Positions 25,681 through 34,351 are shown, counted from the stretch's first letter. The stretch: DNA of 48,377 nucleotides from a virus (IMGVR_UViG_3300028654_000025:1-48377); one strand, 5' to 3'. Numbers and translations are program-made. The notes: generated by a model from the letters alone, not told the origin.

Positions 25681-26856
25681 ATGGCAACGACTCCCAATCT
25701 TTCGGACCTGAACAACATGATGATTCAGGCCATCAACCAATACCAAGATCCTCTCTACAACTGGATCTGGCGCACCAACCCTTACATCTCCCTGTTCAGC
25801 CGCAAAGAGTTCGACCCGACCGAGGGTCTAATTCCGCAGGTCATCACGACCACGAGTGAGCTGCCCACCTCGTACCCGTTCAATCTTGCCTCGCTGACGC
25901 TCAGCGACGGCACCGGAAGCTCCTGCGACGTGGAGGCCACGGTTGTTCAGAACGGCTCGATCATCCGCAACTACACGTTGGAGGTGGACGCTGCCGAGAC
26001 GAACGCCATCTGTCTCACGGATCTGCAATTCGGCCACGCCGCCGAACAGCAGATCGCCAATTACCAGGCCAATTTGGGGCAGCGCACCACCGTCCGCTGG
26101 TCGGACTGGTATCGCGTCAAGAACATCGGCATGATCAACACCAAGATCGCCACCATGGCGAGCGGTGCGTATGACATCGACGAGAACTCGGACTACAACC
26201 TGACCGGGGTCAGCGTCCCGACCACGAATCTGAGCTGGGATCACCTGAACGCGATCTACGATCAAGAAATGCAGCTCGGCGCCGAGCTGAACGCGGTCGG
26301 TTACAGTGAAGGCCAACCTCTTCTCGCCCTATGCTGCGGCCCGGGGATCAAACGTCGGTTGTACCAGACCGACACGAAGACGCGCGACACGGTGAACTGG
26401 GGTGACGCATTCCAGAACTTCACCGCCCGCGGCATCAACACGTCGATCAACGGGTACATCCCCAACGTGGATCTGTACATTCCGCGGCTGGCGGCCAACG
26501 GCACGACGTTCATTTACCCGACGCGCAACACCAACGCCACGCACGGGCGCAAGTTCGAGCGCAACCCGGACTACCGCACGGTGGCGAACGGCGGCTTGGC
26601 GGTGTACGAGCTGGCGTATGTCCTCTGCCGGGACATCTACGAAGTTCGTCCGCGCCCGACTGGCCCGACGCAGTTCGGCATGGTGAGTTTCGATTCGCAG
26701 AACTACGTCGGTGACCTGCGTTGGATCAACAACGCCGATATGGGATCAAACAAACTTGGCAACAAGGGCTTCTTCAGGATCGACATGCAGATGGCCGCGA
26801 AGCCTGTCCGTCCTGAGGTTGGAGCGGTGATCATCACCCTGGCGGTTGACGCTTGA
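25681..26856 (+). CDS. Major capsid protein
   Basis: A 391-residue protein. It starts MATTPNLSDLNNMMIQAINQ, then WRTNPYISLFSRKEFDPTEGL, and is rich in beta-hairpins with many Asn, Asp and Arg, typical of HK97-fold coat proteins. It has its own leader, is preceded by a scaffold gene and a terminator, and is followed by another hairpin. All this fits the most highly expressed virion gene. ATG 25681 is used because the region upstream is a structured non-coding leader. HK97 assignment is by context and composition. Confidence 0.8.
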   Translation: MATTPNLSDLNNMMIQAINQYQDPLYNWIWRTNPYISLFSRKEFDPTEGLIPQVITTTSELPTSYPFNLASLTLSDGTGSSCDVEATVVQNGSIIRNYTLEVDAAETNAICLTDLQFGHAAEQQIANYQANLGQRTTVRWSDWYRVKNIGMINTKIATMASGAYDIDENSDYNLTGVSVPTTNLSWDHLNAIYDQEMQLGAELNAVGYSEGQPLLALCCGPGIKRRLYQTDTKTRDTVNWGDAFQNFTARGINTSINGYIPNVDLYIPRLAANGTTFIYPTRNTNATHGRKFERNPDYRTVANGGLAVYELAYVLCRDIYEVRPRPTGPTQFGMVSFDSQNYVGDLRWINNADMGSNKLGNKGFFRIDMQMAAKPVRPEVGAVIITLAVDA

Positions 26857-26870
26857 TAGTGTGGCTGTTC

Positions 26871-26903
26871 GGGGGTGGGCCGCTGATGCGGTCCACCCCC
26901 TTT
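26871..26903 (+). terminator. Hairpin after major capsid gene, weak terminator
   Basis: gggggtgggccgc (26871-26883) pairs with gcggtccaccccc (26888-26900), one wobble, around tgat. Only ttt follows before a C-run, so it may be a partial terminator or an mRNA-protecting 3' stem that lets some transcription reach the fibre genes. Confidence 0.65.
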
Positions 26904-26911
26904 CCCCCATC

Positions 26912-27124
26912 ATGTTCGCCTCTGTCACACCTGAACCCAATGCCATCCCGATCACGGACGGCAGCGGGGTGCTTGATCCGGGGTTCATCCCCGACCTGTC
27001 CGCTTTGTATGAGCCGGTCGAGACGCGGGTCACCCAGAGCATTTCTGTGGTGACTGCCGTCGGCCCTCCCCCGGTCATCGCCACCCTCCACTTTACCAAT
27101 GGTTTCCTCACGTCTGTAACCTGA
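26912..27124 (+). CDS. Hypothetical 70-residue protein
   Basis: Starts MFASVTPEPNAIPITDGSG. The pattern of short beta-strands and the ending LHFTNGFLTSVT suggest a small virion component, perhaps a capsid decoration or fibre fragment. The start is the first ATG after the capsid hairpin. Not assigned to a family. Confidence 0.55.
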   Translation: MFASVTPEPNAIPITDGSGVLDPGFIPDLSALYEPVETRVTQSISVVTAVGPPPVIATLHFTNGFLTSVT

Positions 27125-27130
27125 TTCCCA

Positions 27131-28036
27131 ATGTCCAAAGCACCACCTGATCGCATGACCGTGGGGTCCGTCGAAGAGGCGAACGCCCTCAATCTGTACG
27201 CCATCGCTACCAATTCTCCCGCTAAAGGTGCCGCTGCTACTGCGGCCTCCACCCCTGTCAACATCGCCTCTGACCAGGTAGTTCCTGTCAAGGAAGCCGA
27301 CGGCGCAAACGCAACGCTGGGCAGCAAGTCCGACACTGCCGGCGCAAACGCAGCCGTGGCGAACCAGACCGCGCAGAGCCGCCTCGCCGGTATCTGGACC
27401 GTCCTGGGCAGCCTCACCGACGCCGCAGCGGCCGTCTGGGACAACACAAGCAACTCGATTTCGAGTCTGCTGAGGGGAATTGGCGGGCTGTTGAGCTCGT
27501 GTGTCTCCACACTTGGGACTCTTGCTGCCAAAGCCGTGACTGTGCAGTTCCGCAAAGAGCGCATCGTGGTCTGCGAACTGACGCGCACGGCAGACGCCTA
27601 CACCTATGCGCCGACACAGATATGGCGGGCAGCTGCTTCCGGTTTCGACTCGTTCAATACTCCTGTCGGCTTGGTCAACGGTGACGCCGTGACGATTGTG
27701 CGGGCTCGACTCATCAAGAGCACCAATGTCGTAGCTGGCGCTGCGTTCTCGTGCTACTTGCACACGACTGCAATTAACGCGGCTGACAAGGCGGTCATGA
27801 ATCTTGCCTATGCGAATAATGCTTTGCGTGCTGCGAAGATAGACTTCCCGTTTATGCAAATCGAAGGCGCGGCTTCCGATTGTTGCATGGGCTGGGGTTT
27901 CTTTCCGCAGCAAACGGAAGTGACGCACGCAATCTGCGATCCTGCCGACACGATGCTGTACCCTCGGATTGTTGTTGAGGGACCGTACGTGGCAACGGCT
28001 TCCGAGAAACTTTACCTTGAGTTGACGGTTCGCTAA
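27131..28036 (+). CDS. Virion-associated protein, possible fibre/decoration
   Basis: A 301-residue protein. The N-terminal 90 residues are Ala-rich. A helical stretch follows (IWTVLGSLTDAAAAVWDNTS, then SISSLLRGIGGLLSS). Residues about 140-301 are beta-rich (ITVQFRKERIVVCELTR and PRIVVEGPYVATASEKLYLEL). It stands between the capsid gene and the receptor-binding protein. Probably structural, family not recognised. Confidence 0.55.
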   Translation: MSKAPPDRMTVGSVEEANALNLYAIATNSPAKGAAATAASTPVNIASDQVVPVKEADGANATLGSKSDTAGANAAVANQTAQSRLAGIWTVLGSLTDAAAAVWDNTSNSISSLLRGIGGLLSSCVSTLGTLAAKAVTVQFRKERIVVCELTRTADAYTYAPTQIWRAAASGFDSFNTPVGLVNGDAVTIVRARLIKSTNVVAGAAFSCYLHTTAINAADKAVMNLAYANNALRAAKIDFPFMQIEGAASDCCMGWGFFPQQTEVTHAICDPADTMLYPRIVVEGPYVATASEKLYLELTVR

Positions 28037-28047
28037 ATGCAAAACCC

Positions 28048-29559
28048 ATGATCTCCTATCCTTATCCAACACGGGCAATTGGCCCGTATGCACAGTTTGG
28101 AATCGTGCGCAAGCCGAGCATGTTTGCTCCATGCTTTGCGGCTGCCGATGCGAGCAACCAGGCCGTCGTTTGCAAGGCCGGGACTCAGTTCGTTTTCAAT
28201 AATCGGCTCATCACGGTTGACGGCGACACGCTGATCCCGATCGACACAGGATCGTTGGCGAGCGCCACGGATTACGCGATCTACGTTACGTCTTACGGGA
28301 CGCTGATTTTCTCAGCAAACTTTACAGCACCCACCGGGTACTCAACAGCGAACAGTCTGCTCGTCGGCGGTTTTCATTTCGCTCCCGGTGGCATCGGTCA
28401 AGTTGTCGCGGCGGTCGGCTACGGCGACGGCACGAACCTGAGTATCGGCTCGAATACCAAGGTCGCCAGCACGGCGTTCTACTTCTCAATTGGGGTTACG
28501 ACCGCTGCCCTCACCCTGAAGGCAGCGGTTGCAGCAGGAACGTCGCTGCCCACGCAGACCGTTCCAGCGAACACATGGGCGCTCTACCTGCTCTCAATCA
28601 TCGCCAATGGCACGATCACCGTGACGCCAGCCGCCGCGAACGCAACGACCGGATATGCGTCGGAGGCGCTTGCCATCGCTGCATTGCCCGCACTCCCAGC
28701 CAACTCCGCTTCGATGGGATATGTCACTGTGCAGACAGCAGCAGGGCAGACATTCGTGGCCGGAACCGATGCACTCGCCGGAGGTACAGGTGGCCACGTT
28801 GCAACGACCACCAACTATTATCCGCAGTCATCCACCTTTCCGCAGATCAACCCATATACGATCTGGGACCTCAAATTCCGACCCAAGTGCCAAGATCCCC
28901 GTGGCATGTTTCTCGATCTCGACGGGTACTGGAAAGACATCTACCTCTGCGGCACGAACACCGATGTCGACGGTACTTCGAAATATGGCGCGCAGATCGC
29001 CGATGGCTCAAGTCCTCCGAAGATCCCGGCTGCATTTGGAGGAAATGGGTCCACGACCTATTCCGGCGCATTCACGCGCTACAATGCCGCAGAAGTGGGC
29101 GCCGCCTACGGCAAGCAACTGATGTCCGCGACGGAGTTTGAGTGCGGGGCATTTGGAATCCAGGAAGCGACATCCCTTCAATTCGATCCTGTCATTGTCC
29201 GGGGCAGTGGCCCCCGAACGTCGCAGCGCGGCATGATGCAAAGCGCGGGAGAGATGTATGTATGGGGCCGCGAAATGAGCTTCATCCCTCACACGACTGC
29301 ACTGACGGGAGCGCCTCCGGCCGATGCGGATGAGAACACCTGGATCAACGCCACAATGGCGGCTTCTTGGAAAGCAGCCGGTCGCGGCCAGGCGTATACA
29401 TACGGCAGCAATGGGCTAGCGGCCGCTCTACTTGGCGGCACCTGGAGCGCCGGCAGCTACGCTGGTTCCCGCTGTTCGAATTGGAACACCGCGCCGTGGC
29501 TCTCGGCCAACTCCTTCATCGGCGCGCGCTTCCGCAGTGACCACTTGTGCCTGCCATGA
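28048..29559 (+). CDS. Receptor-binding protein with Mtd-like C-type-lectin domain
   Basis: A 503-residue protein. The N-terminal two thirds are beta-rich. The C-terminal ~200 residues end with a GGTWSAGSYAGSR segment followed by GARFRSDHLCLP, closely paralleling the end of the Bordetella phage major tropism determinant (GG-x-W ... GSR ... GARG-x-x-DHL). That fold displays a surface recognising host receptors and is the target domain of diversity-generating retroelements. No reverse transcriptase or template repeat is recognised in this window, so diversification is not shown. A small gene follows, as expected of a fibre chaperone. Confidence 0.75.
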   Translation: MISYPYPTRAIGPYAQFGIVRKPSMFAPCFAAADASNQAVVCKAGTQFVFNNRLITVDGDTLIPIDTGSLASATDYAIYVTSYGTLIFSANFTAPTGYSTANSLLVGGFHFAPGGIGQVVAAVGYGDGTNLSIGSNTKVASTAFYFSIGVTTAALTLKAAVAAGTSLPTQTVPANTWALYLLSIIANGTITVTPAAANATTGYASEALAIAALPALPANSASMGYVTVQTAAGQTFVAGTDALAGGTGGHVATTTNYYPQSSTFPQINPYTIWDLKFRPKCQDPRGMFLDLDGYWKDIYLCGTNTDVDGTSKYGAQIADGSSPPKIPAAFGGNGSTTYSGAFTRYNAAEVGAAYGKQLMSATEFECGAFGIQEATSLQFDPVIVRGSGPRTSQRGMMQSAGEMYVWGREMSFIPHTTALTGAPPADADENTWINATMAASWKAAGRGQAYTYGSNGLAAALLGGTWSAGSYAGSRCSNWNTAPWLSANSFIGARFRSDHLCLP

Positions 29560-29593
29560 GCGGAGCGCCCAACCTCCAACCAGCCCCCTCTTA

Positions 29594-29848
29594 ATGACAC
29601 CCATCATCGCCACGCGCTCCGACCTCGATGCCCTTAAAGGGACATCCGCCTATGATCAATTCCTCGCTTTTTTGCGAGGTACTTTGACGACGAGGGTCAA
29701 TGCCCAGGCCTATCCGGATGGCTATGACTCGCAGCTTCAGCCCGGCGACGCCGGCTACTTGCCGCCGCTCTGGCAGGATATACCCAACTCTTCCGTGGCA
29801 GCGCGGTTCGGGTTCACGCCTGAGGAGCTATTGTATAATGCCCCGTAG
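29594..29848 (+). CDS. Hypothetical protein after receptor-binding gene
   Basis: An 84-residue acidic protein starting MTPIIATRSDLDALKGTSAY. It contains PGDAGYLPPLWQDIPNSSVAARFGF, and its end overlaps the next gene by 11 bp. Being immediately downstream of the receptor-binding protein, a tail-fibre assembly chaperone is plausible but not shown by sequence. Confidence 0.55.
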   Translation: MTPIIATRSDLDALKGTSAYDQFLAFLRGTLTTRVNAQAYPDGYDSQLQPGDAGYLPPLWQDIPNSSVAARFGFTPEELLYNAP

Positions 29849-30356
29849 CCACCAACTCCTGCTCGCCCTCACGTTCCTCGCGCTCGGCATCGCCTGCCTC
29901 GTGCTCATTGTCGGTTGCGGCCGGCAGGAGAAGGCGCTTTCCACCGGCAAAGTGATGACCTCGACCGAGGTCCGCGCCACCCTGCCGGGCTACGTCGGCG
30001 ACACTGCTTACGCGGTCGTGCAGTCGAGCGCATTGCCGAGTCTCTACGACAACTTCCAGACCGAGCTATCCCGCGAGGGGCTTGTCAAATGGGACGCCAG
30101 GTTCGACTGCAACCATTTCGCCGCGCTCTACGTCGCCCTCGCGCAGGCCCGGTATGCCGTCGCCGCGTGGCAATCGAGCACACCGGCACAGAGCCTCGCT
30201 CTGGCAGAAGTCTGGTATCACCGGGACGATGGTAAGGGTCATGCAATCGTGGCCGCAATCACCGAGCACGGGCTGCAATTCATCGAGCCGCAGACCGGGG
30301 CTGTGATAACACCTTCCGAATCTGAACGGTCCAGTATCTATTTTTGCAGATGGTAA
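29838..30356 (+). CDS. Lipoprotein with transglutaminase/papain-like catalytic core
   Basis: A 172-residue protein. The N-terminus has a hydrophobic stretch ending in a lipobox (LIVGC, Cys27). A Cys-His-acid triad is suggested by FDCNHFAALYVALAQ, KGHAIVAAITEHG and LQFIEPQTG, which is the arrangement of small papain-like/transglutaminase-fold proteins seen in phages. As an exported, membrane-anchored cysteine enzyme it might hydrolyse cell wall or alter the envelope. No classical endolysin was found nearby. Start ATG 29838 overlaps the previous gene by 11 bp. Confidence 0.6.
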   Translation: MPRSHQLLLALTFLALGIACLVLIVGCGRQEKALSTGKVMTSTEVRATLPGYVGDTAYAVVQSSALPSLYDNFQTELSREGLVKWDARFDCNHFAALYVALAQARYAVAAWQSSTPAQSLALAEVWYHRDDGKGHAIVAAITEHGLQFIEPQTGAVITPSESERSSIYFCRW

Positions 30357-30360
30357 CACC

Positions 30361-31377
30361 ATGAAACGCTTCATCATCCTCGGTCTCTTGCTCGCATCCT
30401 GCACGCCGCCCAAGCCGGTCCCGCCTGTCGTGGCCCCGGTCGGCCCGGCGACCCAAGCTGTTGTGCCGGCCACCGCCGATGTTATCGAGACCAAAGACTC
30501 TATCCTGTCAAAGGTCTCGGCCTCTGCAGGTGTCATTCGGGTATTCACTTCCTTGCAGCCTACCCCGGTCATGCAGGGTGTCACAAACGAGGCGACGCTC
30601 ATCCAGACCCTGGCCGGGGTGCCTCGTGCCGTGGACGACGCGGAGGCACTGAAGCGCAAATTGGTCATTCAGGCCGGCGACTTGAATCAGATCTCAGCAG
30701 CCTACGACACCGCCCAGACCGCCGCACAGGCTGCGAATGGTCGCGCTGATAAAGCAGAGGCTGACCTCAAAGCTGCGCAGGCCGCTGCGACAGTTGAACA
30801 GGGCAAACTGCAGGCCAAGTTTCAGAAGGCTTTCGACGATCAACAGGCTGCGGCAGACGCCCGCGTAGCCAAGGTCCAGGACGACGCGCGCAAGGCATGG
30901 ATGAACAAGGTCAACTACGTCCTGCTCGGGCTCGGCGCGCTGCTCATTCTCGCGGCCGTGGCTAATGCGTGGCTGACCGACGGTGCTCAACTCGCAAAGT
31001 CAGGCATCCTCGCTGTCGGCGCTGCGGTATGCTTCGGAATCGATTACACGATCAACCAGCCGTGGTTTGAATGGGTGGCCATCGGCGCGATTGTTTTGAC
31101 GGTATCTGGCGCCGCACTTTGGGCTTACCTCCAGTGGAAAGAGCACAAGGCGGTCAAGGCTGCCGCTGTCGTCGCTACCACCGCGCAGAAGGTCGTCACC
31201 GCGCTCGATGCGCACTACGAAGCCGCAACTACCGAAGTCAAGGCGGTGCTAGATCCAGTTTTTGCCTCGCTTGGAAATGCCATGGACGCCAAGGAGAAGG
31301 ACGCCGTGAAGCTCCTGCGATACCAAGGCACAGTCAGTCAGCCGAGCCTGCCAATTCCAACACCCGCATCCGGATAG
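30361..31377 (+). CDS. Lipoprotein with coiled coil and transmembrane segments
   Basis: A 338-residue protein. The signal peptide ends in lipobox LASC (Cys14). A Pro-rich stretch is followed by Ala-rich coiled coil (about 100-180, TAAQAANGRADKAEADLKAA). Three hydrophobic segments then occur (YVLLGLGALLILAAVANAWL, ILAVGAAVCFGIDYTI and WVAIGAIVLTVSGAALWAYL), with a Gly/Pro tail. Lipid anchor plus membrane spans plus coiled coil suggests a lysis or envelope protein, perhaps holin- or spanin-related. The combination is odd and no family was recognised. Confidence 0.55.
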   Translation: MKRFIILGLLLASCTPPKPVPPVVAPVGPATQAVVPATADVIETKDSILSKVSASAGVIRVFTSLQPTPVMQGVTNEATLIQTLAGVPRAVDDAEALKRKLVIQAGDLNQISAAYDTAQTAAQAANGRADKAEADLKAAQAAATVEQGKLQAKFQKAFDDQQAAADARVAKVQDDARKAWMNKVNYVLLGLGALLILAAVANAWLTDGAQLAKSGILAVGAAVCFGIDYTINQPWFEWVAIGAIVLTVSGAALWAYLQWKEHKAVKAAAVVATTAQKVVTALDAHYEAATTEVKAVLDPVFASLGNAMDAKEKDAVKLLRYQGTVSQPSLPIPTPASG

Positions 31378-31452
31378 AAAGCCGACTCCAATGCCTCCCG
31401 AAGCCGACGCAGCAAAACTTGAAGCCGTGAAACAACAGCTTAGACTGTGACC

Positions 31453-31815
31453 ATGAAAAAGCTTTTCCTGCTCGCCGCTCTCATCCTCCCGTTCACCGCC
31501 GCCGCTTCCACTGACACAGAGCTAACCGGCGGCTCGGTCACGATCAACGTTACGGTCGGGACAGGCACTCCGCCGTTCACCTACCAGTGGATGAAAAACG
31601 GGGCTCAGATCATCGGCGCGACCAACGCGCTTATCACGCTGCCGTCGTTGACCACGAACGACAGTGCGACCTACACTTGCAAGGTGACAAATGCAGCCGG
31701 CGCGACCACGAGCGACAACGCGGTCCTGACGGTTACCCCGCCGCCGGTCGTCGCACCAGCCAACGTTATCACGAGTTTCTCCAACAAGACATCAAGCCTT
31801 GCCAAACCCAAGTAG
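31453..31815 (+). CDS. Exported Ig-like domain protein
   Basis: A 120-residue protein. Signal peptide residues 1-19 (MKKLFLLAALILPFTAAAS) are followed by one Ig-like domain with TYQWMKNGAQIIGATNA and SATYTCKVTNAAGATTSDN, and a Pro-rich tail. This exact Ig flavour is abundant in Verrucomicrobiota secreted proteins. In phages, Ig domains bind surfaces weakly; an exported single-domain protein could mask receptors or tether to the cell surface. ATG 31453 is favoured over GTG 31447. Confidence 0.65.
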   Translation: MKKLFLLAALILPFTAAASTDTELTGGSVTINVTVGTGTPPFTYQWMKNGAQIIGATNALITLPSLTTNDSATYTCKVTNAAGATTSDNAVLTVTPPPVVAPANVITSFSNKTSSLAKPK

Positions 31816-31824
31816 ACTACAACC

Positions 31825-32301
31825 ATGCTCCTCGCCGAAGTTACTTTCCAGTTCCCCCCGCTGACAATCGGGGAAATCGCCGAGTTGGCGACGATCGCCA
31901 CCTGCGTTCTGGCCGCGGCCGCATGGCTTTTGAATTTGGCTATCGGCTCCAAATTCGTGAAATCAGGTCAATGCGCCGCGATGCATTTGGCGAGTGATAC
32001 AACTCGGACTTCTGCGCTGGTTCGTGTGGCAAACCTGGAAGTCGATTCGGCGTTGACGAAGACCCACCTTGAGCAGATCGAGGAACACCTTAAGTCGGTG
32101 GACAGGATAGCGGAAGCACAGAGCGTCCTGGAGACCAAGATAGCTCTGTCGCAACAGCCGATTACTGAGTTCGCGGCATGGATGAAAGACGTGAAGGACA
32201 TGCTGCGGGAGTATATCGAGAAGACTGAGGTCCGTGCCTTGGACCACGAGAAACGTCTGACCGTAGTTGAGACACAACTTGCTGCCAAGCATACACCCTA
32301 G
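31825..32301 (+). CDS. Membrane protein with coiled coil, spanin-like
   Basis: A 158-residue protein. An N-terminal hydrophobic segment (ELATIATCVLAAAAWLLNLA, about 19-38) is followed by a long charged helix to the end, including HLEQIEEHLKSVDRIAEAQ and VRALDHEKRLTVVETQLAAK. Single-span plus periplasmic coiled coil is the design of inner-membrane spanins, with the lipoprotein upstream as possible partner. Placement in the lysis-like cassette agrees. Unconfirmed. Confidence 0.55.
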   Translation: MLLAEVTFQFPPLTIGEIAELATIATCVLAAAAWLLNLAIGSKFVKSGQCAAMHLASDTTRTSALVRVANLEVDSALTKTHLEQIEEHLKSVDRIAEAQSVLETKIALSQQPITEFAAWMKDVKDMLREYIEKTEVRALDHEKRLTVVETQLAAKHTP

Positions 32302-32513
32302 TGAAATTAGCTAGCAAGACCCACATAACGCAGCCCGGTGAACGAGTGTTTATCTGTCGCGATGGCAAGAAGTGCAGAGCACCGGACCCAACCCGTTTGC
32401 CATCATACCGTGTGGAGTTCGTGAACGACGACGGAACGATCTGCGTGCGCAATTACCGGCAGCAAGAGAACGGCATCAGGAGTTGGATTCAGGTAAGGAA
32501 ATCAGCATTGTGA
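32301..32513 (+). CDS. Hypothetical 70-residue protein
   Basis: A basic, Cys-containing protein (FICRDGKKCRAP). The GTG start shares its first base with the upstream TAG, which supports coupled translation. It is the last plus-strand gene; the convergent minus-strand gene's stop is 1 bp away. No family recognised. Confidence 0.55.
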   Translation: MKLASKTHITQPGERVFICRDGKKCRAPDPTRLPSYRVEFVNDDGTICVRNYRQQENGIRSWIQVRKSAL

Positions 32514-32514
32514 C

Positions 32515-32760
32515 TCACAGCGCAGAGCCCCGCACTTGATCGATTGCGGCGCGGGTTGCGTCACGGAACCCACGTCGCAGCATTGCATGGTCGGACTCAG
32601 CCACCGCGGGAGTCGGGACCGCACGAAGGTTTTGATTCTCCTTCTCAAGCCTCGCTCGTTCCGCCTCGCAGGCCGCGAGCTGTTCGCCTATCGCAGCGCA
32701 AAACGGTTGGTCAGGCAGCTCGGCAATCAGCCGAGCGGTTCTTGCAGGGTCGTAGTTCAT
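32515..32760 (-). CDS. Hypothetical 81-residue protein
   Basis: Helical, with ACEAERARLEKENQNLRAV forming a short coiled coil. The start is set by ATGA overlap with the upstream gene (32757-32760). It is the terminal gene of the long minus-strand replication transcript. No family recognised. Confidence 0.6.
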   Translation of the reverse strand: MNYDPARTARLIAELPDQPFCAAIGEQLAACEAERARLEKENQNLRAVPTPAVAESDHAMLRRGFRDATRAAIDQVRGSAL

Positions 32761-33032
32761 GATTTTAAGTCTTGACTTTCGGGAGTTTGTGGGTTCGTAG
32801 CGGAGCATGGTTGTCGAAGTACAAACATCACCCGGGACAGGGCCGCAGCACGTCGGGCGTGCCGTGCGGCTCCTTGAGCGTGTTTGTGTAACTCGGCCTT
32901 GCGCTGCAGGCGCCCAGCCTCGTGTCGTATCTCGGCAAGGATCTGCAGATCCTCGGCCTCGATTCGCGCATTGGCCAGCGCAGATGCGCTTTCACGAGGA
33001 GCTGGCGTTGATCGATGATTGCTAGGGCTCAT
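32757..33032 (-). CDS. Hypothetical 91-residue helical protein
   Basis: Contains IEAEDLQILAEIRHEAGRLQ and a His/Ala/Arg-rich middle, so it may be a basic helical hairpin. ATGA overlaps on both sides (33029-33032 and 32757-32760) place it in the helicase transcript. Confidence 0.6.
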   Translation of the reverse strand: MSPSNHRSTPAPRESASALANARIEAEDLQILAEIRHEAGRLQRKAELHKHAQGAARHARRAAALSRVMFVLRQPCSATNPQTPESQDLKS

Positions 33033-34351
33033 GCTGCTTGTAAGAGTCTGAGGTTATTGAGAGCTGACAAAAGTGCTGTCTGTTCGTCGCCTTTCTCGCG
33101 CAGAGTTTCCACCACGGCGTCGTCGATCGTGCCGGGGCACAGCAAGCGCACAATGCGGGTGATCCATTTCTGACCGAACCGGGCCACGCGCCCGTTCAAC
33201 TGGTCGTACAGTTCCCGGCTCCAGATGGGGCTGAACCAGACAACCGTGGACCCGCCTTCCTGAAGGTTGAGTCCGTGCCCGACCGACTGGGGATGCACCA
33301 GCAGGCGTTGGATCTTCCCGGCGTTCCAGCGCCGCTCGATCTCAGCTTGCGCTGCCGCCGTCCGGGCGTCCTCGAACGCCACCGCGTCAGGTAGCGCCGC
33401 GCGCAGGCGTCCCAGCTCGTGCCGGTAGTTGTAGGCGATCAGGAGCGGCTCAGGGTGGTGCCGGATGTACTCCTGGAGCGCCTCCAGCTTGGCGTTATGG
33501 ATCGGAACCACCTCGCCTGTCTCGCTGTACGCTGATCCTCCGGTGAACTGAAGCAGCTTGTTGACCAAGACCGCGGCGTTGGGGGCCACCACGACCTGCT
33601 CGGCATCCCCGATCTTGACCAGCAGTTCCTTCTCCAGTTCGTCGTAGTGCGCCCGGGCGGCCGGAGGCATCATCACCTCGATGTCCTCCACCACCGTGTC
33701 TGGGATGTGCAGGTACTCGCTGGAGAGCAGCGTCAAGGTGATGTCCTTGATCCGATCCTGGATCTTCTCCCGCGCTCCGGGGAGCAACTCCCAGTTGTAC
33801 TCCATGTAATCGGTCGGGTGGAAGTAGGTGCGCTGGAACAGATCGAACGACTTGCCCAGCCGCTCCCCGCCGTCCAGCAGCCGGAACTGGCCGAAGAGTT
33901 CCAGCAGGCTGTTGGGTGTCGGAGTGCCGGTGAGCCCCCAGCGCCGGGTAGACGGTCGGATCGTGTCACGAATGGCCTTGATTCGTTTGCTGCGATGGTT
34001 CTTCGCCCGGGTCAGTTCGTCGAACACCACCACGTCCTGGCTGATCTGATTCAGCTTGGGCAGCATCTCGTAGTTGCACAGGTACACATCCGCTTTCTCG
34101 CTGCCCTTCTGCCGCAGGTTGCGCACCTTCAGGTGCGGCGCCCACTTCGCCAGCTCGTTGGGCCAGGTCAGATTGCAGACCCGCAGCGGTGCCACAACCA
34201 GCATCGACTCAGCCAACCCGAGGGAGCGCAGGCCGTCGAACGCCGCGATCGTGGCGAAGCTCTTCCCCATACCTAGGCCACAGAAAAGCGCCGCACGCTG
34301 ATGGGTCATCAGGTGCTCGATCATCATCTGACGGTAGAGGGGAAGGGTCAT
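33029..34351 (-). CDS. SNF2/superfamily II DNA helicase
   Basis: A 440-residue protein. Motif I is GLGMGKS (25-31). Motif II is FDELT (around 110). Motif III is GLTGTPTPN. Motif VI is QLNGRVARFGQK near residue 400. These are the Swi2/Snf2-like hallmarks that phages use in replication and DNA remodelling. It would use ATP to translocate on double-stranded DNA. The start overlaps the VRR-NUC gene by ATGA, linking a translocase to a nuclease. Compact compared with cellular SNF2 proteins, as usual for phages. Confidence 0.9.
   Translation of the reverse strand: MTLPLYRQMMIEHLMTHQRAALFCGLGMGKSFATIAAFDGLRSLGLAESMLVVAPLRVCNLTWPNELAKWAPHLKVRNLRQKGSEKADVYLCNYEMLPKLNQISQDVVVFDELTRAKNHRSKRIKAIRDTIRPSTRRWGLTGTPTPNSLLELFGQFRLLDGGERLGKSFDLFQRTYFHPTDYMEYNWELLPGAREKIQDRIKDITLTLLSSEYLHIPDTVVEDIEVMMPPAARAHYDELEKELLVKIGDAEQVVVAPNAAVLVNKLLQFTGGSAYSETGEVVPIHNAKLEALQEYIRHHPEPLLIAYNYRHELGRLRAALPDAVAFEDARTAAAQAEIERRWNAGKIQRLLVHPQSVGHGLNLQEGGSTVVWFSPIWSRELYDQLNGRVARFGQKWITRIVRLLCPGTIDDAVVETLREKGDEQTALLSALNNLRLLQAA

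Noticed and set aside
31391-31450. 19-residue ORF between the lipoprotein and Ig-protein genes
   Set aside because: It reads MPPEADAAKLEAVKQQLRL, but it is very short with no overlap evidence strong enough to call it.
28048-32513. Diversity-generating retroelement downstream of the Mtd-like gene
   Set aside because: No reverse transcriptase-like protein or template repeat was recognised; only the target-type fold is present.
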